NCBI GenBank assembly: GCA_964611525.1
Contig: CAZTAL010000017.1
Coordinates: 1 to 22,313 of the forward strand
Origin: JAAYJR01 sp964611525
GTDB lineage: Bacteria; Bacteroidota; Bacteroidia; Bacteroidales; Prolixibacteraceae
Direction: 5' to 3'
Length of the DNA: 22,313 bases
Position 1 is the first letter of the stretch. Every line of letters starts with the position of its first letter. The notes beneath the pieces are model-generated. The model did no database searches and had not been told where the DNA came from. It saw only the letters and a list, made by a program, of their open reading frames with translations. Of the stretch, positions 16,301 through 22,313 are shown one piece after another. The position numbers were made by a program, and so were the translations under genes.

Positions 16301-16925
16301 ACTCTACTTCCTTATAATCCGGATCAGCTATAGCATTGCTGTTAATCAGGTCGAGAAGGCCATCTTTTTGCAAAAGGTTTTGTGGCAAAAGGATTTCAGT
16401 AAAATCGTCAATTCGTCCAAAAATATCATGCAACAAGTTATTTCGGTTACAAAGGTTGGTAATCAGCAAGCCAAAGGCTAATTCTTCCTTATCCTCCTGC
16501 AAATATTCCAATAGCAATTCTTTATCTGATTTACGAACAAGCTCATGGCGGCCATGTTTGGCGTTTTGTACAATCATAGGGGTACGTAATCCGGAAGTAT
16601 AGGCTAATTGTTCTCCAATATATCTGTTTTCTTCCAGAATTTTTATGGCCATTAACCGGTTAAACCAAGTGTAAGCAGCCTGTTCCACAACATCATTAAC
16701 TGCTTGTTTGCTGGTTAATCTTTTTTTCAGATTATTCCATTTTGGAGGAACAGTAACGTCAGTATATACCTTCTCCCTGAAAATATATCCACCGGTAGTG
16801 GATTCAAGATTTTCTAAATTGGTACCTTCCTGGTTAAATCCCCAATACTTCAGGCGCTGGGAAACACCATCAAGAAGAAGCAGGCGAGCTTGTTTTGCAA
16901 ATGATTTGATTGTGTTAGTATTCAT
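13395..16925 (-). CDS. pglX: BREX-1 adenine-specific DNA methyltransferase PglX
   Basis: This 1176-residue N6-adenine methyltransferase marks host DNA, typically at an asymmetric site, and is also required for defence. Motif I is LIDPACGSGHILV (D304) and motif IV is ANPPYMGQKG (N485-Y488), as in gamma-class enzymes. The PglX-specific block WWEINFYKGSIGKGEKWIPC, NKGGEYRKWYGNN and FREGITWSTASS follows at about residues 665-750 and belongs to the target-recognition part. The middle (about 14,440-15,620) is clearly more A/T-rich than the two flanks, which suggests an exchanged specificity module. The ATG overlaps the brxC stop (TAATG). The site it recognises cannot be read from the sequence. Confidence 0.95.
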   Translation of the reverse strand: MNTNTIKSFAKQARLLLLDGVSQRLKYWGFNQEGTNLENLESTTGGYIFREKVYTDVTVPPKWNNLKKRLTSKQAVNDVVEQAAYTWFNRLMAIKILEENRYIGEQLAYTSGLRTPMIVQNAKHGRHELVRKSDKELLLEYLQEDKEELAFGLLITNLCNRNNLLHDIFGRIDDFTEILLPQNLLQKDGLLDLINSNAIADPDYKEVELIGWLYQFYISDKKDEIFAGFKKNKKARAEDIPAATQIFTPKWIVKYMVENTVGKIYLDYEPGSTLKGEMKYLVENENDSNQKPIISDIKELTLIDPACGSGHILVTGFDLLFKMYREQGYTARQAVESILKHNLYGLDIDDRAMQLARFAVLLKAEQYDAEVLNKGIIPHIYSFPEANFFTTEELQNFLGYEGHQHTAELKGVLTILNQGKNIGSVLKVSLSEEASNIIKIRYTLWLNKNKTSELDIEQTSIWNRLRPFLDVILVLTNQYTTVIANPPYMGQKGMNNNLKNYVDQKFPDSKEDLYSVFQDVMIKSCLKKGRIGIVTMDTWMFKDAWKIQRKKIINTLYIESLLHFGWHVMGIAFDTCSYIFIKNMKVNQNSFFNVINKEDIDSISHEPIIFPNSKRLIAHICQNQFLKIKDQPIAYWISKKTLIHFNNDLLVGQKFNVKQGIKTGNNNLFIKYWWEINFYKGSIGKGEKWIPCNKGGEYRKWYGNNYFFLEWGKNGEKIRNYYDEKGKLKSRPQNIEYFFREGITWSTASSSDMSFRFFQEGYGYESSGSCIFYQDKFEIKYLLTILNSKIGQHFVNFLRSGRGYSEGSIKRIPFIPNTSNYSTELGEKQITLSKKDWDSRETSWDFEKSPLLNESTSLSQAYKHWQEQVTQDVFQLHTNEEELNRIFIEIYGLQEELTPEVALKDITILQEELDRNALERLEPVFREKGKDAVELPIDKAEVISQFLSYCIGIILGRYRLDKTGLNIAHPNPSEDELASYSYDGHKIVIDEDAILPIMGENCAFPDDALLQIKKIILAIWGEDTLTENLNFLQNECLGMNLHNWLNERFWNYHTGMYKKKPIYWLFSSNPEKPNKAAFKVLAYMHRMDKYSVQRIQRNYLHPHQEYIQGEIKKLRENEDSLSRNEQKRLDMFENWKTECIEYNEVLKELANQQIEFDLDDGVSVNYAKFEGAVANI

Positions 16926-19900
16926 TAATTCAGGAATATTTTTTTGTTTTTAGATAGTTTTACTATTAACCTTTCGCGTAATTTTTTTAAATATTCATCC
17001 AATTGTTCAATGGTTTCAATGGTAGTTGGTTCCATCTCATTTGCAACAGAAATAGTAACACTGGTGACATATTTTTCTCCTTTTTGTTTTGATTCCTGTT
17101 CTGCTTTAAAATCATCAAGTCTTTTAAAGTTATCTGCCCTGAAATCATTTGCTTTTAGCTGGTATATTTCAAGCTGGGTTATTTGTTTTTCTTTTTTTAT
17201 TTTTTCAAGGTAATAACTTGCACAGGTAGTTATATTCTCTTCTTTGATGCTTAATTCCTGCCGGTGTTTTTCAATTTCATCAAATATTTTTTCATAAGTT
17301 TGAATAGCTTCCCCCTTTAGTAATTCTACCTTCTCCTTAATAGCATCATTTAATTCCTTGTAGGCTTTTCTCATTTGGGAAAAATTATCCCAGGGTTCTT
17401 TATCAGTTTTCAGATATTCCGAGAGTTCATCAGCCTTAACAGAATAGATTTCATCCAAAGAGCCAAAATTGTTTTTATTTAACTCGGCAAACTGCACTAT
17501 TTGCTCATAGGACTTAAAATGGTGTTCAATAAATTCTTCAGCATACATATAAATATCACGTGTCTGCTTTATTTGTTCTTTAGCCTCCAGAATTTGCTTT
17601 ACCATTAAATCAGGATTGCGTGAGTTGTAAAGATCACCTAACATTTGATGGTATTTTTTAAGATGCCATGAAAAGGGATATACTTCATATTCTTCTTTTA
17701 AACGGTTCAGGGTAACAAGTTTGGGTTCCAGTTTTTTCTTAAATGACTCCACAGCTTCCTTAAAATCGGAAGTATCTGACGGAATCATTGTTTCTGCAAA
17801 AATTTCATTGTTAACAACATGAATTAACTCATTCACCTCTTCCTGTGAATGCGCTTTTTCCTTGAATATTGAAATTGCATCACGTTCACGTGAATTGAGT
17901 GCTTTTTCCGCAAAGGTTACCAGGTCAATTTCTTCATTCCTCCATTCAAAACGCCGGTGTCCTTTTTTTGCCAGTTGCAGCAAAATATCGAGTGTGGCTA
18001 AATCTTTCCATCCATAAGGAGGTTTATCAAATTCTTTTACTACATCACCCACAACCGGAGCTTCACCCATTAGAGTAAGTTTTGTATTCATTTCTTCTTC
18101 CGCCGGTTCTAGATTTTTAAATGCTTTTTTTTGTTTTTCTTTTGCGTGGGAAATAAGTTCTGCATTGGAACTTGCATAACCATTACTAATTTTATGTTTG
18201 CGGTATATGGATTCCATATGACGTTTTATCATATCCTCAAACCTGGTAAAGGGAGTGTTTCCTGAAAGTTCATCCGGGCGAACGATCTGGTTATTTGAGA
18301 TGATCGCTGTTTGAAGAAATTTCTTCTCAAACCGCTGATTAATTTCGTTCAACAAAATTTTGTTGTTTTCACTAAATGTATTAATGGTCTGATTCCTTGT
18401 TCCTTTGGCAGATGCTTTATTGTTGCGGATAAAAATCTGGGTTCTCACGTAATCAAGAATTTTGGACTTTAAATCTTCATCATCACGAAACCATTCATTT
18501 ATACCTATTAAAATATCGTTTGAAGGTATTTTATGAGCCAGGTTTTCAAAATCAGAATAATCGTAAAATGAAAATTTAAGGTTAAAATCACCTTTTGAAC
18601 CAAACTCTTTATCATCAACGCTTATAGCTGCCCTGAATGTGCGGTTAAATCCCTGTGGATTAAAAACAGGAGATGGCTTGACTACTTTTAAAATAATATC
18701 TTCGTATATATATTTCCACCTGTCATCACTTGTAACAGCAGTACTTTTAATAATATGCGCAACTTCAATTTCATCCTCTTTTAAGAATCGGTATTTCCCT
18801 TCAGAGGCCTGAATAATTTTTTTGCCTGCCAAAATATTAAGTACCCTTTGAACCTCATTTTGCATTTCCAGTTTTGGGGTGTCGACTGATTCCATCAGAA
18901 GCAAAGCCATATTTTCAACATTGGCGGGGAAATTGACACTTTGGCTTTCTCCCAGATTGGATATCATGAAAAGTACATTCACGACCCTTTTCGCAAATTG
19001 TTCCGCTTTAACCTGTTCAATATTATAAGCACGATCTAATATCCCCCTTGCATGATGTGTCAAATGTTTTTCCAACTGTTCATTGAAAAACAGGTCAAAA
19101 GGAACAAAGTAACCGACTTCACCATCTTTGCAACGATTAGCAGTAAAATGAGTTATGCCTAAAATTGCCCTTTCAGTATTTTTAACACCTTCCCCTACAT
19201 AACCCACATTACTGAATGATTCAAAAACATCGGAAATCAACCTGAACTGATAGGGTACAAAGGGATATGTTAAAGTAAAATCTTCTTTGTCTTTAAAATT
19301 CTGATAAAGGTCATGCTCAAAAACGAATTGATTTTCAATTCCGCCTCTGTTTTTTTTGTAAAATTCATTTAATACACCAATCCCTTCAGATTTTTTATCA
19401 AGTACTCTTTTCTTTGTAATATAGGCTGCATCCTGACTTTCGAGTGAGATCATCGTTTCAAAACGACCAAGTATTTTGCCAAAATCTTCCGTCCTATCAT
19501 CTGTATTATCAATAAGGTGAGACAGGTCTTGCTGGGCAGTGCAAACGATCCAGACTTTATTGCCGATTTGCGAACCAATTTCCTCTATTATGGTTTGAAG
19601 ATTTAATAACAATGAGGTGTTTGACCCAATGTACTGTGAAACCTCATCAATTAAAAACAGGAGCCGGTAATTATCGTCTTTATCTGACAAAAAATCTTTC
19701 AATTCGTCAATGAGGAAATCAATAGTATAATCCTGATTTTTATCTAAAATGCTTGCTTTCAATGTTTCTTTGTCAATGTCGGCATCAAATTCCTGTGCTA
19801 TTGAAATTACCTTGTCAAGATACCTGCGGGCAAACCTTCCCTGATTTCCATCCCAGTTTTCATTAAAATGTGATTTTATTTTTGCTTTGAAAGTATCGAA

Positions 19901-20443
19901 AACACCTTTTTCTGCCAATGGTTTTTCAAGGTAAATGGCAAGTGCCGGATTGCTTTTACAAAATCCTCTGAATTCATTGAGCTTATTAAGAAATATTCCT
20001 GTTATCCTTTGATTCTCATTATCTTTTTGCTTGGAAACGTAATCAATATTAAAAATGATCTCATTAACGGTAATTGTACTTAATTTCTTTTTCAAGTTAG
20101 AAACCAATCCTACATTTGGTTCTTCCAAAGGATCTATTTTTAAAACAGATTCCTCAAAATTTGAAAATGCTCTATCCCTATATTTTTCATTAAGACAATA
20201 AAATAAATACTTTATAAAGTGCGATTTACCACTTCCGTAATATCCACTTATCCAAATTCCTGTTTTGCCTTCTTTTTGGTTGGCCACAGCGTTGAGAAAT
20301 TTATATATGCTTTTGGTAATACCTGTTGTAAATACATATTCGTCAATTTCCTGCTTAATGGAATATTCATCCATTTCGCTGACCACTACTGCCGGATTAA
20401 TCCTGCGCGTGATATCCTTGTCATATAAATTTTGAATTAGCAT
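16925..20443 (-). CDS. brxC: BREX P-loop ATPase BrxC
   Basis: This large ATPase has Walker A GYYGSGKSHFIKYLF (K73) and Walker B LLFLIDEVSQY (D266), followed by a long helical region with coiled-coil character toward the C-terminus. I start it at the ATG at 20443, giving the family-like MLIQNLYDKDITRRINPAVV (1172 residues). The longer frame begins with TTG at 20482 inside brxB and adds an unlikely 13-residue leader. BrxC is essential in BREX and is thought to work with PglX, PglZ and BrxB in a large complex. Its stop overlaps the pglX start by one base. Confidence 0.93.
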   Translation of the reverse strand: MLIQNLYDKDITRRINPAVVVSEMDEYSIKQEIDEYVFTTGITKSIYKFLNAVANQKEGKTGIWISGYYGSGKSHFIKYLFYCLNEKYRDRAFSNFEESVLKIDPLEEPNVGLVSNLKKKLSTITVNEIIFNIDYVSKQKDNENQRITGIFLNKLNEFRGFCKSNPALAIYLEKPLAEKGVFDTFKAKIKSHFNENWDGNQGRFARRYLDKVISIAQEFDADIDKETLKASILDKNQDYTIDFLIDELKDFLSDKDDNYRLLFLIDEVSQYIGSNTSLLLNLQTIIEEIGSQIGNKVWIVCTAQQDLSHLIDNTDDRTEDFGKILGRFETMISLESQDAAYITKKRVLDKKSEGIGVLNEFYKKNRGGIENQFVFEHDLYQNFKDKEDFTLTYPFVPYQFRLISDVFESFSNVGYVGEGVKNTERAILGITHFTANRCKDGEVGYFVPFDLFFNEQLEKHLTHHARGILDRAYNIEQVKAEQFAKRVVNVLFMISNLGESQSVNFPANVENMALLLMESVDTPKLEMQNEVQRVLNILAGKKIIQASEGKYRFLKEDEIEVAHIIKSTAVTSDDRWKYIYEDIILKVVKPSPVFNPQGFNRTFRAAISVDDKEFGSKGDFNLKFSFYDYSDFENLAHKIPSNDILIGINEWFRDDEDLKSKILDYVRTQIFIRNNKASAKGTRNQTINTFSENNKILLNEINQRFEKKFLQTAIISNNQIVRPDELSGNTPFTRFEDMIKRHMESIYRKHKISNGYASSNAELISHAKEKQKKAFKNLEPAEEEMNTKLTLMGEAPVVGDVVKEFDKPPYGWKDLATLDILLQLAKKGHRRFEWRNEEIDLVTFAEKALNSRERDAISIFKEKAHSQEEVNELIHVVNNEIFAETMIPSDTSDFKEAVESFKKKLEPKLVTLNRLKEEYEVYPFSWHLKKYHQMLGDLYNSRNPDLMVKQILEAKEQIKQTRDIYMYAEEFIEHHFKSYEQIVQFAELNKNNFGSLDEIYSVKADELSEYLKTDKEPWDNFSQMRKAYKELNDAIKEKVELLKGEAIQTYEKIFDEIEKHRQELSIKEENITTCASYYLEKIKKEKQITQLEIYQLKANDFRADNFKRLDDFKAEQESKQKGEKYVTSVTISVANEMEPTTIETIEQLDEYLKKLRERLIVKLSKNKKIFLN

Positions 20444-20471
20444 AATAAATTTTTTATTGGATTGGTTTGAT

Positions 20472-21068
20472 TTATTCTTCAAGTTGCAAATTCAGATTAT
20501 TTGCCCTATACATATTATCATCATTTAAAATACCAAACAAGCTGTAATTGGAATTTTTGTATTCGCCCGGATAAAACAGAATGACTTTAAATTCTTTGAT
20601 TAGACGTTCTGTTTTTTTTAGAAATTCAGACGCACGAATGTAGGGGAATGAGCTTCCAAAACCGTATACTACCAGGAAAACTCTTTTTTTCTGGTCGGGT
20701 TTAAAATGGTCCTTTACCTTCTTTTCAAAATATTCATAGAAATTATTATTGTCAATTTCATCTCTAATCAAATCAAAGGTTTCGTCATAACTTTTCATTT
20801 CCATTATCTCATCAAAAATTGACTGTCCGGCAAAGGTTTCATTTTTCAAGTAATCAATAAGTTCTTCATATATATTGACAACCAGGCAGTCAAGAAAATG
20901 ATTCGGCCTTTTTAATTTCTCAATCATCAATTTTATTTGCCCCCGGAATTCATATTCTCTTTCAGGAGGATAGGTATAAATATATGCAGGAAAAAAAAGG
21001 TTTCCGGTTCTGGGCTCCTGGAATCCCCGGTCGGTCATTAACTCGTATAGTTTATCAACATTAATCAT
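20472..21068 (-). CDS. brxB: BREX protein BrxB (DUF1788)
   Basis: This 198-residue protein matches the BrxB/DUF1788 family by size, by its position between brxA and brxC, and by features such as the YDETFDLIRDEIDNNNFYEY segment and the strand-rich KRVFLVVYGFGSSFPYIRAS followed by a helix. The ATG at 21068 overlaps the brxA stop by one base (TGATG). A GTG three bases upstream is also in frame. BrxB is required for BREX, but its biochemical role is unknown. No catalytic motif is seen. Confidence 0.88.
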   Translation of the reverse strand: MINVDKLYELMTDRGFQEPRTGNLFFPAYIYTYPPEREYEFRGQIKLMIEKLKRPNHFLDCLVVNIYEELIDYLKNETFAGQSIFDEIMEMKSYDETFDLIRDEIDNNNFYEYFEKKVKDHFKPDQKKRVFLVVYGFGSSFPYIRASEFLKKTERLIKEFKVILFYPGEYKNSNYSLFGILNDDNMYRANNLNLQLEE

Positions 21069-21688
21069 CACCTGATTATTTCTTCGCGTTCCGATTCATT
21101 TAGTAAAAGAGCTTCAAGGAACCATTTGTCATTATTCTTAACTATTAGTGCCAGGATAGCCGGATTGTATTCCATTTTTTGCAGTTTTTGCTCATACAAC
21201 ATACCTAATTCCTTCATTGCGCGTATTGGCACAGTAGATATTTTTCTTATTTGATTTAAGCTTATCTTTTCAAGTTCCGGGTGTCCTTCCATTTTTTTAT
21301 AAATAAAAAGCTGAAAGTCATAAGCTTTAACCTCAAGGTCCATGTTATACCATTTAGAAAGAACTGTATCGAGCATGAAATCTGCTATCAGGGAATATGT
21401 TTTGCATAAGGCATAAAATAGAATCAGGTTTTTATCATGTTTATCTCCTGAAATAAAAAAGTCTATAAAAGCTGGATTCTTTAATGTTTGAAACCTCTTT
21501 TTAACCTCCCTTGCATATCTTTTCCGGGATGCTTCTGAATTGACAGGTATAATTTCCGGATCCACTTCTTCCCTGCCACTGATAAATGACTTTGAATCTT
21601 TGATATTGAGTATTACCGGTTCTGATTCTTTAAGCAACAAAGCACCTGTGCTAAAACCGGTCTTATATTTAATTTGTTTTCTTTCCAC
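21068..21688 (-). CDS. brxA: BREX protein BrxA (DUF1819)
   Basis: This 206-residue, mostly helical protein is of the BrxA/DUF1819 type. Family members have an NusB-like fold and bind nucleic acid. Recognisable parts are YKTGFSTGALLLKESEPVIL at the start, RKRYAREVKKRFQTLKNPAF and the C-terminal NDKWFLEALLLNE. The start is a GTG at 21688 that lies 20 bases inside the upstream regulator gene, so translation of the two is probably coupled. BrxA has been reported as dispensable in some BREX systems. Confidence 0.9.
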   Translation of the reverse strand: MERKQIKYKTGFSTGALLLKESEPVILNIKDSKSFISGREEVDPEIIPVNSEASRKRYAREVKKRFQTLKNPAFIDFFISGDKHDKNLILFYALCKTYSLIADFMLDTVLSKWYNMDLEVKAYDFQLFIYKKMEGHPELEKISLNQIRKISTVPIRAMKELGMLYEQKLQKMEYNPAILALIVKNNDKWFLEALLLNESEREEIIR

Positions 21689-21890
21689 TTAAATCAATTT
21701 GTTTGTTTTTTAATAAAAGGTCTTTTGCCTCAACATCTAAAAGTTCAGCTATTTTATACAATACTTCCAGTGTTGGTTGTCGCCTGTTTTGCGCGTAGGC
21801 GTTAACCATGTTAAAACTTTTGCCCAACTTTTCAGCAAGCCATGTTTGTTTAATGCCTTTCTCCTCTAAAACTTCTTTGATTCGGTTCAT
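21669..21890 (-). CDS. XRE-type HTH regulator, first gene of the BREX operon
   Basis: This 73-residue protein consists of one Cro/C1-type helix-turn-helix: KQTWLAEKLGKSFNMVNAYA, then QNRRQPTLEVLYKIAELLDV. It has no further domain. It overlaps brxA by 20 bases in another frame, so it is transcribed with the defence genes. It probably represses or tunes its own operon. It is not related in size to the WYL-type BREX regulator BrxR. The ATG at 21890 is the only good start and lies about 22 bases after the predicted transcription start. Confidence 0.85.
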   Translation of the reverse strand: MNRIKEVLEEKGIKQTWLAEKLGKSFNMVNAYAQNRRQPTLEVLYKIAELLDVEAKDLLLKNKQIDLSGKKTN

Positions 21891-21919
21891 TTTTGTAAAG
21901 GATACACTATGATGATTAA

Positions 21920-21927
21920 CAAAAATA
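21920..21927 (-). promoter_or_regulatory. Likely BREX promoter, -7 box (Bacteroidota type)
   Basis: On the minus strand TATTTTTG matches the Bacteroidota -7 consensus TAnnTTTG, 29 bases before the ATG of the regulator gene. No good TTTG is seen at the -33 position, so the promoter would be weak or regulated. Short arms ACTAT/ATAGT (about 21907-21911 and 21925-21929) flank the box and might form part of an operator, though 5-bp arms are weak evidence. Confidence 0.45.
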
Positions 21928-22110
21928 GTAAAAGATATGAGATGTTGAAGGTATAAAGATTGCTTTTCGATCCAAAAATTGTATTTATGACCTTACTTGT
22001 ATTATTTGCAAACAATTATCAGCGACCCCTTTTTTATCATATACAGCATCAGGCTTCTGTGTATGTAAACTCTGTTTTGCCATATTAAAGGACAATTTTC
22101 TAAGCCACCA

Positions 22111-22126
22111 AATAATATTATCCCAA
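22111..22126. repeat. 16-base match to the RIT inner terminal repeat
   Basis: AATAATATTATCCCAA is identical to the inner repeat at the RIT left end (reverse complement of 2563-2578), and its last 15 bases also match the right inner copy at 7491-7505. The similarity stops afterwards (GTCAGCC instead of CTTTTT). It could be the remnant of another RIT end, a solo end, or a chance match in A/T-rich DNA. Confidence 0.4.
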
Positions 22127-22186
22127 GTCAGCCGGAATACTTGTTACTATTTTATTACATATAAATCTATTGACTTGACTAATAGT

Positions 22187-22208
22187 CAGAACTTAAATTT
22201 GAGTTCTG
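22187..22208 (-). terminator. Stem-loop just after the upstream gene
   Basis: A perfect 7-bp stem (CAGAACT/AGTTCTG) with an 8-base loop lies 9 bases after the stop codon of the gene at the right edge. A second small palindrome (TGACTAATAGTCA, 22177-22189) adjoins it. No T-run follows, so this is at best a weak terminator, or a site bound by a protein. Confidence 0.35.
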
Positions 22209-22217
22209 GTACTGAAT

Positions 22218-22313
22218 TTAGTTCTTATCAATATCGTCATTATCAAATGCAGTAATAATCACTGGTTTCCCTACTATCTTGTAAACTCGGTGCATTATAT
22301 TTTGAGCTTCTTT
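22218..22313 (-). CDS. C-terminal end of an unrecognised protein (partial)
   Basis: The last 31 codons of a minus-strand gene enter from the right edge of the window: KEAQNIMHRVYKIVGKPVII followed by TAFDNDDIDKN and a TAA stop at 22218-22220. The composition looks like real protein, with an acidic tail. The rest lies outside the window, so no family can be assigned. It points the same way as the BREX operon but is separated from it by about 330 bases and a stem-loop, so it is probably a separate unit. Confidence 0.55.
   Translation of the reverse strand, partial: KEAQNIMHRVYKIVGKPVIITAFDNDDIDKN

Larger units (their letters stand above)
21928..22217. other. Intergenic region upstream of the BREX operon
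   Basis: No convincing gene is seen in this stretch. The best minus-strand frame is 32 residues (21985-22083, MAKQSLHTQKPDAVYD and on), and a similar-sized frame exists on the plus strand; neither resembles a known protein. The region contains the RIT-like motif at 22111-22126 and the stem-loop at 22187-22208. It could hold additional regulatory signals for the defence operon. Confidence 0.4.

Noticed and set aside
21985..22083. A 32-residue minus-strand ORF upstream of the BREX regulator.
   Set aside because: It is short, resembles nothing I know, and a frame of equal length exists on the other strand; it is described only as part of the intergenic region.
8108..22217. A toxin-antitoxin pair or a second defence system inside the BREX operon.
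   Set aside because: The small HTH gene overlaps brxA and has no toxin-like partner; all other genes belong to BREX except the unrecognised gene at the end.

Overview
The window is AT-rich (roughly 35-40% GC by eye) and reads as an accessory island of a Bacteroidota bacterium. The reasons are the kinds of IS66 and IS110 transposases present, a TAnnTTTG-type promoter box in front of the main operon, A-rich leaders without clear Shine-Dalgarno sequences, and the codon usage. The species cannot be fixed from the sequence.

The right two thirds (about 8.1-21.9 kb, all on the minus strand) is a complete type 1 BREX phage-defence operon. In transcription order it holds a small XRE-type regulator, brxA, brxB, brxC, pglX, pglZ and brxL, with junctions that overlap or lie within a few bases except for a 28-base gap before brxC. 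An unrecognised 196-residue gene follows about 100 bases later. All six core proteins look full length, with Walker motifs in BrxC and BrxL, DPACGSGH/NPPY in PglX and the metal-binding motifs of PglZ. In BREX, PglX methylates host DNA and the other proteins block phage DNA replication by a mechanism that is not fully known. The unusual part is BrxL: its AAA+ core is typical, but the usual Lon-protease C-terminus is missing. In its place is a domain that looks like the phospholipase-D-fold C-terminal domain of the eukaryotic ESCRT-linked protein MITD1 (MIT_C).

The left third (1-8.0 kb) is a nest of insertion elements. Two minus-strand 3' remnants of IS66 tnpC (1-95 and 96-425) are followed by a plus-strand IS66 (about 426-7994) with tnpA, tnpB and tnpC. 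The tnpC gene is split next to its catalytic Glu codon by a 5.1-kb RIT (recombinase-in-trio) element (2491-7577) flanked by a 4-bp ttta duplication. RIT carries three translationally coupled tyrosine recombinases, ritA-ritB-ritC. RitC is in turn split by a 1.6-kb IS110-family element (about 3490-5093). Both ritC and the IS110 transposase also carry a 1-base frameshift in or next to a homopolymer run. RIT ends are complex, each carrying two direct copies and one inverted copy of a TATCCCAACTT motif.

The right edge (21.9-22.3 kb) holds the likely BREX promoter, an intergenic stretch with a 16-base match to the RIT subterminal repeat, a stem-loop, and the last 31 codons of an unrecognised minus-strand gene that enters from outside the window.
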